From the NCBI GenBank assembly GCA_963730305.1, contig CAVSRB010000010.1, positions 1 to 60,529 of the forward strand: a DNA stretch of 60,529 nt, given 5' to 3'. The stretch's first letter is position 1; each line of letters begins with the position of its first letter. Positions 33,442 to 42,177 of the stretch are shown here, piece by piece. This DNA comes from CAMYMQ01 sp963730305. GTDB taxonomy: Bacteria > Pseudomonadota > Alphaproteobacteria > Bin65. Below the pieces are notes generated by a model, which was given only the letters and a program-made list of their open reading frames with translations, ran no database searches and had not been told where the DNA came from. A program made the translations under genes and the position numbers.

Positions 33442-34788
33442 TTACGCAACTACCTCTTCTTCGCCTTGCCGCTCGAACTGCCGTCGCGGCCATACGATCC
33501 GCACCGTCGCCCCCCCGCCGAGGGGATCGGTCTTCGGCCGGTTCGATATCGTCAGGTCGGCGCCGATGCGGCTCAGCAGCGTATGGGCGATGAAGATGCC
33601 CAGGCCCATGTGCTCGCGGTCGTGCGCGTCGCCCGTACGTGTTGAAACATATGGTTCGCCGAGACGATCAAGCAAGTGGGGAGAGATACCCGGCCCGTCG
33701 TCCAGAATCTCGACGATGACGTGCTCGGCGTCCCATTCGCCGTGGATCAGGACGCGGTGAGCGGCGAACTGGATCGCGTTCTGGATCAGCGTACCGACGC
33801 CGTGGATGAATTCGGGCGTGCGGTCGACCAGCGGCTCGTCGGTATCGTCCTCGTCCTCCGCCGCCGGCATCAGCTCGTACGCGACCTCGATCTTGTCGCT
33901 CAGGTGGGGCCGCGCCGCCTCCTGGAGCATGACGCCGAGCGCCAGCCGGCTGAACGGCGTGCCCCCGTCCTCGGCCTCCTGGTTGCGGCTCAGGTCGGCC
34001 AGGATCTGGCTGCAGCGCTCGGTCTGCTCCTGCAGCAGCTGGATGTCCGGGGCCAGCGGGCTGTCGGCCGGTACGTCGCGCGACATCTCCTTGGCGACCA
34101 CCGCGATCGTCGACAGCGGGCTGCCCAGCTCGTGCGCCGCCGCCGCGGCCAGCGTGCCCAGCGCCGACACCCGCTGCTCGCGTTCGAGCGCGAGCTGGGT
34201 TTCGGCCAGCGCCGACGCCATGTCGCGCGCCTGTTCCGAGACGCTGCCGATGAACGCGGCGATGAACAGGATGCCGACGATCAGCGCCTGCCAGATGCCG
34301 AGGATGTAATAGTCGGGCAGGTCGAAGGCCGGCGCCTGCCACGGGAACGGCTCGTGCCAGAAGGCCAGCACCGTGATCGCCGCGGCGGCCAGCAGGCCGA
34401 GCCCGATCGTGCTGCCCCGCGACAGCACCGTCGCCGACACCGTCACCGACGCCAGGATCAGCACCGAGAACGGGTTCTGCAGCCCGCCGGTCATGTAGAG
34501 CAGGGCGCAGAGCTGGAGCATGTCGAAGCCGAGGAACAGCGCCGCGGCCCGGTCCGACAGGGTCTGGCGCAGCGGCAGCCGCAGCGAGGTCACGATATTG
34601 ACGACGACCGACAGCGCGACGATGAAGAAACAGGCGACGATGGGCAGCTTGTGGCCCAATCCGAAATGGACAAGGATGAGCGTGGCAAGCTGGCCGCCGA
34701 CCGCGACCCATCTTATGTAGACGAGCGTCCGCAGGCGCACCCGCGCCGGCCGTGACCGCTCTTTGTCCTGCGTCGAAACTCTGACCAA
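33442..34788 (-). CDS. regB: RegB/PrrB/ActS redox-sensing histidine kinase
   Basis: 448-residue sensor. Six membrane helices occupy residues 20-195. The ubiquinone-binding heptad GGLQNPF is near residue 100, in the position described for RegB. The H-box is HELGSPLSTIAVVAKEM, and just after it LQEQTERCSQILADL keeps the cysteine known as the redox switch in RegB. N-box FIHGVGTLIQNAIQFA and G-box ILDDGPGISP complete the ATPase domain. All sensing residues are therefore present. It is immediately upstream of regA and divergent from an ABC transporter gene. The SCO gene usually linked to regBA lies 3.3 kb away. Confidence 0.95.
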   Translation of the reverse strand: MVRVSTQDKERSRPARVRLRTLVYIRWVAVGGQLATLILVHFGLGHKLPIVACFFIVALSVVVNIVTSLRLPLRQTLSDRAAALFLGFDMLQLCALLYMTGGLQNPFSVLILASVTVSATVLSRGSTIGLGLLAAAAITVLAFWHEPFPWQAPAFDLPDYYILGIWQALIVGILFIAAFIGSVSEQARDMASALAETQLALEREQRVSALGTLAAAAAHELGSPLSTIAVVAKEMSRDVPADSPLAPDIQLLQEQTERCSQILADLSRNQEAEDGGTPFSRLALGVMLQEAARPHLSDKIEVAYELMPAAEDEDDTDEPLVDRTPEFIHGVGTLIQNAIQFAAHRVLIHGEWDAEHVIVEILDDGPGISPHLLDRLGEPYVSTRTGDAHDREHMGLGIFIAHTLLSRIGADLTISNRPKTDPLGGGATVRIVWPRRQFERQGEEEVVA

Positions 34789-34885
34789 CTCGGCATGAAC
34801 TCCGTTGCGTCGACGACCGCACTATACCGCAATCGCGCGGCCGGCACGGCCGTCGTGAACGCCGTTGTGCGCGCGGGGCGGCGCC

Positions 34886-35680
34886 ATGGCTGACGGGTCC
34901 GCGGGCGGGCCGGAGGCCGCGGCGCCGGCCGGCGAACCGGCCGTCGTGGTCGAGGGCCTGACCAAGCGCTACGGCTCCGTCGTCGCGATCGAGGGGGTCG
35001 ATTTCACCGTTCCGGCCGGCGAGACGACCGCGCTGCTCGGCGGCAACGGCGCCGGCAAGACCACCACGCTCAGCATCATCCTCGGCCTGCTCCTGCCGAC
35101 CGCGGGCAGCGTACGCGTGCTGGGGGTCGACATGCTGCGCGACCGCTATCGCGTGCTGCCGCGGATGAACTTCTCGTCGCCCTATGTCGACCTGCCCAAG
35201 CGGTTGAGCGCGCGGCAGAACCTGATGGTGTACGCCCGGCTGTACGGCATGCGGAAGCCGCGCGACCGGATCGAGCAGCTCGCGCGCGAGCTCGACCTCG
35301 GCGCCTTCGTCGATCGCCCGACCGGCACCCTGTCGGCCGGCCAGCGCACCCGGGTCGCGCTCGCCAAGGCGCTGCTCAACGAGCCCGACGTGCTGCTGCT
35401 GGACGAGCCGACCGCCTCGCTCGACCCCGACACCGGCGACTGGGTGCGCAGCTATCTCGAGGCCTATCGCGAGCGGCGCCGGGCGACCATCGTGCTCGCC
35501 TCCCACAACATGGCGGAGGTCGAGCGGCTGTGCTCCGACGTGCTGATGATGCGCGCCGGGCGGATCGTCGACCGCGGCGCGCCCGAGGCGCTGCTCGACA
35601 AGTACGGCCGGCGCACGCTCGAGGACGTCTTCCTCGACATCGCCCGCGACCGCCGCGCCGCGGGGCATGCCGATGCCTGA
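34886..35680 (+). CDS. ABC-2 type transporter ATP-binding protein
   Basis: 264-residue nucleotide-binding subunit: Walker A LLGGNGAGKTTTLSIILG, Q-loop region MNFSSPYVDLPKRLSARQN, signature TLSAGQRTRVALAKALL, Walker B VLLLDEPTASLDPD and the switch histidine in VLASHNMAEVE. It is of the NodI/drug-export subfamily. Its C-terminus overlaps the permease start by 14 bases, so the two proteins are translationally coupled and form an exporter of unknown substrate. ATG 34886 was taken over an in-frame start at 34865. Confidence 0.9.
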   Translation: MADGSAGGPEAAAPAGEPAVVVEGLTKRYGSVVAIEGVDFTVPAGETTALLGGNGAGKTTTLSIILGLLLPTAGSVRVLGVDMLRDRYRVLPRMNFSSPYVDLPKRLSARQNLMVYARLYGMRKPRDRIEQLARELDLGAFVDRPTGTLSAGQRTRVALAKALLNEPDVLLLDEPTASLDPDTGDWVRSYLEAYRERRRATIVLASHNMAEVERLCSDVLMMRAGRIVDRGAPEALLDKYGRRTLEDVFLDIARDRRAAGHADA

Positions 35681-36551
35681 TCCCGCCGCCCCGACCGGTC
35701 CCATTCCGACCAGCCCCGTCCCGACCGGTCCCGTCCCGGTGGCGCAGGACAATCCGGCCTTCTCGCCCGGCCGGGTCGGCGCGATGGTGCTGCGCTACGT
35801 CTACCTGTTCAAGGGCTCGTGGCCGCGGGTGCTGGAGCTGACCTACTGGCCGACCATGCAGATGGTGATGTGGGGCTTCATCACCCTCTACCTGCTCAAG
35901 CTCAACACCTTCTTCGCCCAGGCGACCGGCATCCTGATCGCCGCCGTGCTGCTGTGGGACGTGCTGTTCCGCGGCCAGCTCGGCGTCGCGATCAGCTTCT
36001 TGGAGGAGATGTGGTCGCGCAACCTGGGCCACATCTTCGTCAGTCCGCTCAGGCCCGGCGAGTTCATCGCCTCGCTGATGATCATGTCGCTGATCCGCAC
36101 CCTGATCGGCGTGGTGCCGGCGGCGCTGCTCGCGATCTGGCTCTACGACATCTCCGTGTTCGACATGGGGCTGCCGCTGCTCGCCTTCTTCGTGAACCTG
36201 CAGGTCATGGGCTGGTCGATCGGGCTGTTCGTGTGCGGCGTGCTGATGCGCTGGGGCCTGGGTGCGGAGAGCATCGCCTGGCTCGTCATCTTCGCGATCG
36301 CGCCGTTCAGCGGCATCTACTACCCGCTGTCGGTGATGCCCGACTGGCTGCAGGAGATCGTGCGCATCCTGCCCTCGGCCCACGTGTTCGAGGGCATGCG
36401 CGCGGTGCTGCTCCACCACACCTTCCGGTTCGACCTGCTGTTCAACGCGGTCGCGCTCAACGTCCTCTACCTCGCCGCCGGCGTCGCGTCCTTCCTCTAT
36501 TTCTTCAAGCTGTCGCGCCGCCACGGCCTGATCCTCCAGATCGGCGAATGA
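35667..36551 (+). CDS. ABC-2 type transporter permease
   Basis: 294 residues with a short proline-rich N-terminal tail (repeats of PTGP/PTSP) and six membrane helices, for instance GILIAAVLLWDVLFRGQLGV and IAWLVIFAIAPFSGIYYPLS, the latter being the conserved ABC-2 region before helix six. It forms the exporter with the preceding ATPase, whose gene it overlaps. No accessory or regulator is adjacent; the cargo is unknown. Confidence 0.88.
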   Translation: MPMPDPAAPTGPIPTSPVPTGPVPVAQDNPAFSPGRVGAMVLRYVYLFKGSWPRVLELTYWPTMQMVMWGFITLYLLKLNTFFAQATGILIAAVLLWDVLFRGQLGVAISFLEEMWSRNLGHIFVSPLRPGEFIASLMIMSLIRTLIGVVPAALLAIWLYDISVFDMGLPLLAFFVNLQVMGWSIGLFVCGVLMRWGLGAESIAWLVIFAIAPFSGIYYPLSVMPDWLQEIVRILPSAHVFEGMRAVLLHHTFRFDLLFNAVALNVLYLAAGVASFLYFFKLSRRHGLILQIGE

Positions 36552-36594
36552 CGGCGGCTGCCGCCCGGCGCGAAATGGTCTAAACACGGGAACG

Positions 36595-37360
36595 ATGCCT
36601 CCGCGCGACAAAGATTTCGACCAGCCGTCCGGCCCCGACGACCCGTGGACCGCCGACCATTGGGCGGCCGACCTGGCCCAGGCGGCGGCCTGGCTGACCG
36701 TGCTGCGGCGCGCCCCGGCGGGAACGACGCCGGCTGGCATGGCGCCAAGCGGGATCGTCGCGGCGGCCCGCGCCTTCCCGATCCTCGGCGTGGCGCTCGG
36801 CGTCGCGGCGGCGGCGGCCTACGGCATCGGCAACGGTCTGGGCTTCTATGGTCTTGGTTCGGCCGCACTGGCGCTGGCCCTGGTCGCCGCGCTGTCCGGC
36901 GCGCGCGGCGAGGTCGGCGCTGCGGCCTTCGTCGCCCGCCAGTTCCGCGACACGACCGGGGAGGGCGCCGCGGCCCAGGCCGGGGTCTTCCTCGTCGTCT
37001 TCGGCATCGCGCTGCGCCTGGGGCTGGTCGCGGCGGTCGGCTTCGCCGGCGCGGCGGCGGCGATCCTGGTCGCCGCGGTCGCGGTCTCGCGGGTGGCGAT
37101 GCCGCTGGCGGCGGGCTGGGCGTCGTCCCGGCGGCGACGGCCGGCGGCTGTGGGTGGTCGCCCTGGTCGCCGCCCTGCTCCTGATCCTGTTCCTGGGCCT
37201 GTGGGGGGCGGTGGTCTCGGCGGTGCTGGCCGTCGCGGCCGCGGCGACGCCGGTCGCGGCGGCACGGCGCGCGGGGACCGAGCTCGACCCGCCCGCCTTG
37301 TGGGCGATCCAGCAGGCCACCGAGATCGCGATCCTGGCCGGCGCGGTGGCGACCTTGTGA
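36595..37360 (+). CDS. CobS-like membrane protein lacking the catalytic motif, frameshifted
   Basis: About 255 residues, mostly hydrophobic, resembling adenosylcobinamide-GDP ribazoletransferase in layout. It has LAQAAAWLTVLRR near the start, AARAFPILGVALGVAAAAAY, a middle VAVSRVAMPLAAGWA and an end IQQATEIAILAGAVA that match CobS positions. However, the diagnostic HxDGxxDxxDG metal-binding motif is absent (GARGEVGAAAFVARQFRD stands there), and the later GxTGD motif is also missing. A frame break lies near 37140. The next gene encodes a CobC-like phosphatase, which supports a cobamide link. It could be a degenerate or repurposed CobS; function is uncertain. Confidence 0.55.
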
Positions 37361-37370
37361 GGACGAAGCG

Positions 37371-37997
37371 ATGAGCGACGCGACGACGACGCGGTGGTGG
37401 TGGGTCCGCCACGCCCCGGTGACCACCGACGGCGGCCGCATCTACGGCCAGACCGACCTGCCGGCCGACACCTCGGACACGGTCTGCTATCCGGCGCTGG
37501 CCGAGGCGCTGCCCGAGACGGTGGTGCTGATCACCTCCCACCTGCGCCGCACCCACGAGACCGCGGCGGCGATCGCGGCGGCCGGCCGGCCCATGCCCGA
37601 GCCGATCGTCAGCCACGCCTTCGCCGAGCAGCATTTCGGCGAATGGCAGGGTCAGCCGCGTGCCGAGATTCGCGACCGCCACGGCGCCGACCACGGCCTG
37701 TGGCTCGCCCCGGCCGACGTGACGCCGCCCGGCGGCGAGAGCTTCGTCGAGATGGCCGAGCGGGTCGCCGCGGCGATCGACGAGTTCAACCGGGTCTTCG
37801 CCGGCGCCGACATCCTCGCGGTCGCCCATGGCGGCAGCATCCGGGCCGCGATCGGCCATGCGCTGGGCCTGTCGCCGGAGCGCTCGATCCGCTTCGCCAT
37901 CGACAACTGCTCGCTGACCCGGCTCGACTATGTCGAGGCCGAGGGGGTGGCGCCGGGCTGGCGGGTCGATCGCGTCAATTCGACGCCCTGGCGTTGA
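37371..37997 (+). CDS. Histidine phosphatase family protein (CobC-like)
   Basis: 208 residues of the phosphoglycerate-mutase/histidine phosphatase superfamily. The catalytic histidine is in WWWVRHAPVTTDGGRIYGQT (RHAP rather than the usual RHGE, as in alphaproteobacterial CobC). Further marks are the ITSHLRRTHETAAAIAAAGR arginine, EQHFGEWQGQP and the second histidine in ILAVAHGGSIRAAIGHALG. It probably removes the phosphate of alpha-ribazole 5'-phosphate in lower-ligand assembly. It begins 10 bases after the CobS-like gene, so the two are an operon. Confidence 0.82.
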   Translation: MSDATTTRWWWVRHAPVTTDGGRIYGQTDLPADTSDTVCYPALAEALPETVVLITSHLRRTHETAAAIAAAGRPMPEPIVSHAFAEQHFGEWQGQPRAEIRDRHGADHGLWLAPADVTPPGGESFVEMAERVAAAIDEFNRVFAGADILAVAHGGSIRAAIGHALGLSPERSIRFAIDNCSLTRLDYVEAEGVAPGWRVDRVNSTPWR

Positions 37998-38054
37998 CCC
38001 CGCCGCGGCGCGGCGTCACCTCACGCGGGCGCAACCACCACGGGGGTTTGGACC

Positions 38055-38651
38055 ATGTCACGGGGTCGCCTGCTCACCGTCATCCTGATCGGCGTCGTCT
38101 GTTTCGCGGCGGCGGCGGTGGCGGGCCGCTATTTCTGGCCCGGCACGCGGACCAGCCCGGCCAGCTCGGTGCCCATCGGCGGCGCCTTCACCCTGGTCGA
38201 CCAGACCGGCAAGACCCGCACCGACAAGGATTTCCGCGGCCGGCTGATGTTGGTCTATTTCGGCTACACCTCGTGCCCCGACGTGTGCCCGACCTCGCTC
38301 CAGACCGCCAGCGAGGCGCTGGAGAAGCTGGGCAAGGACGCCGCCAAGCTGCAGGTGCTGTTCGTCTCGGTCGACCCCCAGCGCGATACGGTCGCGCGGC
38401 TCGCGCGCTACCACCAGGCGTTCGACCCGCGCATCACCATGCTGACCGGCACGCCCAAGCAGGTGGCCGTCGCCGCCAAGGCCTACCGGGTGTACTACGC
38501 CAAGCGCAAGCAGGGCGAGGCGGCCGACGACTACACCATGGACCACACCGCCATCGGCTACCTGATGGACGGCAAGGGCCGCTACCTCACCCACTTCCCC
38601 TACAACATCAAGCCCGACAAGCTGGCGGCGGCAATTCGCAAGTTTTTCTGA
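38055..38651 (+). CDS. SCO1/SenC family copper chaperone
   Basis: 198-residue thioredoxin-fold protein anchored by one N-terminal helix (VILIGVVCFAAAAVAG), domain in the periplasm. Copper ligands are the CxxxC of YTSCPDVCPTSLQTA and the histidine in MDHTAIGYLMD. FVSVDPQRDTVARLARYHQA is also family-typical. It assembles the CuA or CuB centre of cytochrome oxidase; in Rhodobacter the homologous senC/prrC gene is in the regBA operon and affects its signalling. Here it lies on the same side but 3.3 kb away. ATG 38055. Confidence 0.93.
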   Translation: MSRGRLLTVILIGVVCFAAAAVAGRYFWPGTRTSPASSVPIGGAFTLVDQTGKTRTDKDFRGRLMLVYFGYTSCPDVCPTSLQTASEALEKLGKDAAKLQVLFVSVDPQRDTVARLARYHQAFDPRITMLTGTPKQVAVAAKAYRVYYAKRKQGEAADDYTMDHTAIGYLMDGKGRYLTHFPYNIKPDKLAAAIRKFF

Positions 38652-38804
38652 GGATTTCCGCCGCCTGCGGGCCGATCGGCCGGTCCGGCCGGTAGGTGCA
38701 GTTGCGCCTTGCCACCCCCCGTTCCCGGGTCTACCGTCGAGTCAATAAGACTATATTTAGGCTATACGCCGGGAACGATAACAACATCAGGGGTAGGTTG
38801 GCGG

Positions 38805-40022
38805 ATGCTTTATACGCTTTATGACTGGCACCAGACCGCGCTGACGCCGTTCCGGCTCGCCGCGCTGGCCGGTCAGCACATCTTCTCCAATCCGGTGCTG
38901 CCGTTCGCGGACACGCGCATGGTCCGGTCGGCGGCGGCGGCGTGCGAGATGTTCGAACGGGCGACGCGGCGCTACGAGAAGCCCGCCTTCGGCCTCGACA
39001 CGACGGAGATCGGCGGCAAGACCGTCGCCGTCGCCGAAGAGGTCGTCGCCCACGACAATTTCTGCCGGCTGCTCCACTTCAACCGGGACACCAAGCGCAA
39101 GGACCCCAAGGTGCTGGTGGTCGCGCCGATGTCGGGCCACTACGCGACGCTGCTGCGCGGCACCGTCCAGGCGCTGCTGCCGGAGCACGACGTCTACATC
39201 ACCGACTGGGAGGACGCCGGGCAGGTGCCCCGGCTGCAGGGCCATTTCGGCCTCGACGACTATGTCGACCACGTCATCAGCTATCTGCAGTTGCTCGGCC
39301 CCGGCGCCAACGTGATCGCGGTGTGCCAGCCGTCGGTGCCGGTGATGGGCGCGATCGCGCTGATGGCGGCCGAGAACGACGCCAACCAGCCGGCGACGAT
39401 GACCCTGATGGGCGGGCCCATCGACACCCGGATCAACCCGACCACGGTCAACGAGTTCGCCACGGGCCGCTCGCTGCACTGGTTCGAGACCGCGGTGGTC
39501 ACCGAGGTGCCCTACGGCTATCCGGGCGTCGGCCGCAAGGTCTATCCGGGCTTCCTCCAGCTCACCGGCTTCATGTCGATGAACCTCGACCGCCACTTCG
39601 GCGCCCACATGCGGATGTTCCAGCACCTCATCAGGGGCGACGGCGACAGCGCCGAGGCGCACCGCACCTTCTACGACGAGTATCTGTCGGTGATGGACCT
39701 GACCGCGGAATTCTATCTCGAGACGGTCGACATCGTGTTCCAGCACCACCGGCTGCCCAAGGGCGAATGGGTGTCGCGCAACCGCCCGATCGAGCCCAAC
39801 GCGATCGAGAAGACCGCGCTGCTCACCGTCGAGGGCGAGCTCGACGACATCTCGGCGGTCGGCCAGACCAAGGCGGCGCATGATCTCTGCACCGGCCTTC
39901 CCAAGGCCAAGCACGCGCATTATGAGCAGAAGAATGTGGGGCACTACGGCATCTTCAACGGTCGCCGCTGGCGCGAGGAGATCTATCCCCGCGTGCGCGA
40001 CTTCATCCGCGCCAACGCCTGA
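38805..40022 (+). CDS. phaZ: Intracellular polyhydroxyalkanoate depolymerase
   Basis: Breaks down stored PHB granules in the cytoplasm. 405 residues, starting MLYTLYDWHQTALTPFRLAA, the conserved N-terminus of the type. The nucleophile elbow reads VIAVCQPSVPVMGAIALM, with cysteine where lipases have serine, as in Ralstonia PhaZa1. MGGPIDTRINPTTVNEFA and the C-terminal acid/His segments (LTVEGELDDISAVGQTKAAH, KNVGHYGIFNGRRWREEIYP) are intact. There is no signal peptide. It provides hydroxybutyrate that can feed hbd and the ethylmalonyl-CoA route. ATG 38805 is preceded by gggtagg. Confidence 0.93.
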   Translation: MLYTLYDWHQTALTPFRLAALAGQHIFSNPVLPFADTRMVRSAAAACEMFERATRRYEKPAFGLDTTEIGGKTVAVAEEVVAHDNFCRLLHFNRDTKRKDPKVLVVAPMSGHYATLLRGTVQALLPEHDVYITDWEDAGQVPRLQGHFGLDDYVDHVISYLQLLGPGANVIAVCQPSVPVMGAIALMAAENDANQPATMTLMGGPIDTRINPTTVNEFATGRSLHWFETAVVTEVPYGYPGVGRKVYPGFLQLTGFMSMNLDRHFGAHMRMFQHLIRGDGDSAEAHRTFYDEYLSVMDLTAEFYLETVDIVFQHHRLPKGEWVSRNRPIEPNAIEKTALLTVEGELDDISAVGQTKAAHDLCTGLPKAKHAHYEQKNVGHYGIFNGRRWREEIYPRVRDFIRANA

Positions 40023-40035
40023 CGGGATACGAACC

Positions 40036-40107
40036 CGTCGTTCCCGCGCAGGCGGGAACCCAGATCTTTATCGGCGATGCTGGACCCCCGCCTGCGCGGG
40101 GGTGACG
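40036..40107. repeat. Inverted hairpin repeat pair
   Basis: CGTCGTTCCCGCGCAGGCGG and CTGGACCCCCGCCTGCGCGG facing each other, same family as 4311-4411. It is located right after the phaZ stop codon. Confidence 0.78.
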
Positions 40108-40159
40108 GTGGAGGGCCTCATTTTCGATCGGGCTGCAATGCCCGGCGCTGCGGCCTGAG

Positions 40160-40903
40160 ATGGCCGATACGGCGGCGAACCGGACGATCCGCATCGGCGA
40201 CGCCGAGCTCGCCGTCGAGGTCCGGCGCGCCGCCCGCGCCCGCCGCATCAGCCTGCGCCTCGACGCCGCGAGCCGCGGCGTGGTCCTGACCCTGCCGCCC
40301 GGCGTCGACCCGGCGCGCGGCTTCGCCTTCCTGCGCGACAAGGAGGTCTGGCTGCAGAACCGGCTCGCCCGGCTGCCCAAGCCGGTGCCCTTCGTCGACG
40401 GCGCGGTGATCCCCTTCTTCGGCGAGGACCACGTCATCCGCCACCGCCCCGACGCCCGCGGCGGGGTGTGGTGCGCCGACGGCGCGCTCCACGTCACCGG
40501 CGCGCCGGCCCACCTGTCGCGGCGGCTCCACGACTGGCTCAAGGCCCAGGCCCGACAGACGCTGTCGGCCCAGGCGCGGGCGCTGGCGGCGCGGGTCGAC
40601 CGGCCGGTGACCCGGGTCTCGGTGCGCGACACCCGTTCGCGCTGGGGCAGCTGCACGTCGGCCGGAGCGCTCAGCTTCTCGTGGCGGCTGGTGTTCGCGC
40701 CGCGCCCGGTGTTCGACTACGTCGTCGCCCACGAGGTCGCGCACCTGGTCGAATTGAACCACGGGCCGCGCTTCTGGCGGCTGGTCGGCGAGCTGTGCGC
40801 CGACGTCGACCACGGCCGCCGCTGGCTGAAGCGCCACGGCGCCGGTTTGCACGGCTACGGGGCCGCCGAGGGGCCGGGCGGAGCCACGACAAGCTCCGGA
40901 TAG
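40160..40903 (+). CDS. YgjP/SprT-like zinc metallopeptidase
   Basis: 247-residue predicted protease of the DUF45/WLM group. The zinc site is HEVAHLVELNHGPRFWRLVG (HExxH, third histidine seven residues on). Before it stand RDTRSRWGSCTSAGALSFSW and YVVAHE, as in YgjP proteins; the N-terminus RRISLRLDAASRGVVLTLPP is also typical. It is cytoplasmic by lack of signal. Members of this family are thought to act on DNA-linked proteins, but the role of this subgroup is not proven. ATG 40160. Confidence 0.87.
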   Translation: MADTAANRTIRIGDAELAVEVRRAARARRISLRLDAASRGVVLTLPPGVDPARGFAFLRDKEVWLQNRLARLPKPVPFVDGAVIPFFGEDHVIRHRPDARGGVWCADGALHVTGAPAHLSRRLHDWLKAQARQTLSAQARALAARVDRPVTRVSVRDTRSRWGSCTSAGALSFSWRLVFAPRPVFDYVVAHEVAHLVELNHGPRFWRLVGELCADVDHGRRWLKRHGAGLHGYGAAEGPGGATTSSG

Positions 40904-40964
40904 AACGGGGTTGCGCGCGCGCCTAGGGTGCCGGCCATACGATATGCCAGTATGGAGCACCGAA

Positions 40965-41837
40965 ATGACCACGATGGTGTTGGACCCCGTGATGTCGGGT
41001 AGGGACGACCGGCAAGACGACCGCATCCGGCGCGCCTGCCGCTTCATCGACGACTATGCCGAGGGCGTGCCGAGCCTGCGCGAAGTCGCCGACCATGTCG
41101 GGCTGAGCCCGACCCACTTCCAGAAGCTGTTCACCCGGATCGTCGGCATCTCGCCGCGCGACTACGCCGACAGCCGGCGGGTCGGCCGGGTCAAGGCGCT
41201 GTTGCGCAGCGGCGACGACGTCGCCGGGGCGCTCTACGAGGCGGGCTACGGCTCGTCCAGCCGGCTCTACGAGAAGTCCGACGAGCACCTGGGGATGACC
41301 CCGGCGACCTACCGCCGGGGCGGGGCGGGGGCGCGCATCGTCCATACGCTGCGGCCGTGCACGCTCGGCACGATGCTGGTCGCGGCGACCGAGCGCGGCA
41401 TCTGCTTCGTCGCCTTCGGCGACGACGAGGACGCCCTGCTGGACGAGCTCGCCGGCGAGTTCCCGGCCGCCGAGATCGGCCCCGATACGGGCATCCTGTC
41501 CGGCTGGGTCGACGAGGTGGTGCGCCGGGTCGAGGGCCGGCCGCCGAGCCGCGACCTGCCGCTCGACGTCCGCGCCACGGCCTTCCAGCGCAAGGTCTGG
41601 CAGGCGCTGACCGCGATCCCGCGCGGCGAGACCCGGACCTATGCCCAGATCGCGGCCGCGCTCGGCCAGCCCACCGCCCAGCGCGCGGTCGCCCGGGCCT
41701 GCGCGACCAACCCGGCGCCGATCGTCATCCCCTGCCACCGGGCGATCCGCGCCGACGGCGGCCTGGCCGGCTACCGCTGGGGCGTCGCGCGCAAGCAGCG
41801 CCTGCTCGAGTCCGAGCGCGAGGCCGCGGAGGACTGA
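40965..41837 (+). CDS. AraC-HTH/O6-methylguanine methyltransferase fusion (Ada-like)
   Basis: 290-residue bifunctional protein. Residues 15-110 are an AraC-type HTH (VPSLREVADHVGLSPTHFQK, GYGSSSRLYEKSDEHLG). Residues 125-290 are an Ogt/Ada methyltransferase with the methyl-acceptor site PIVIPCHRAIRADGGLAGYR, preceded by FQRKVWQALTAIPRGETRTY. The Ada N-terminal zinc domain that senses methylphosphotriesters is missing, so inducibility must work differently. ATG 40965 has GGAG eight bases upstream; ATG 40944 is an alternative. Confidence 0.9.
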   Translation: MTTMVLDPVMSGRDDRQDDRIRRACRFIDDYAEGVPSLREVADHVGLSPTHFQKLFTRIVGISPRDYADSRRVGRVKALLRSGDDVAGALYEAGYGSSSRLYEKSDEHLGMTPATYRRGGAGARIVHTLRPCTLGTMLVAATERGICFVAFGDDEDALLDELAGEFPAAEIGPDTGILSGWVDEVVRRVEGRPPSRDLPLDVRATAFQRKVWQALTAIPRGETRTYAQIAAALGQPTAQRAVARACATNPAPIVIPCHRAIRADGGLAGYRWGVARKQRLLESEREAAED

Positions 41838-41849
41838 CAGCGGGCCCGT

Positions 41850-42035
41850 CTTCCCGTCCTTCGAGACGCGCCTGTCGGCGCTCCTCAGGATGAAGGTCGT
41901 TGCTTGAAGTCGGGCAGGACCTTCACCCGATCCTTCGAGGCCGCCTTTGGCGGCACCTCAGGATGCGCCTGGGCGAGAATTATGCCTCCCCCCGGCTCGT
42001 CCTGAGGCGCTCGCGCAGCGAGCCTCGAAGGGCGC
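41850..42035. repeat. Cluster of palindromic intergenic repeats
   Basis: Three tandem or inverted members of the family of 3108-3242: CCTTCGAGACGCGCCTGTCG with CCTCAGGATGAAG, then CCTTCGAGGCCGCC with CCTCAGGATGCGC, then CGTCCTGAGGCGCTCGCGCA with CCTCGAAGGGCG. They fill the gap of 340 bases between the methyltransferase and the exporter. Confidence 0.7.
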
Positions 42036-42177
42036 GATGGCGGGCTCGGCGGCGCCATACCCCGAAGACCTCGGCGCCGCGCATGCAGTTCATGCGGCTT
42101 GCGGCGTTGCGGCATTCGCGGGCGGCCTCTATATGCCGGGCACACGTTTTCGCTGAACAACGTCCGGCCCGGCCCGC

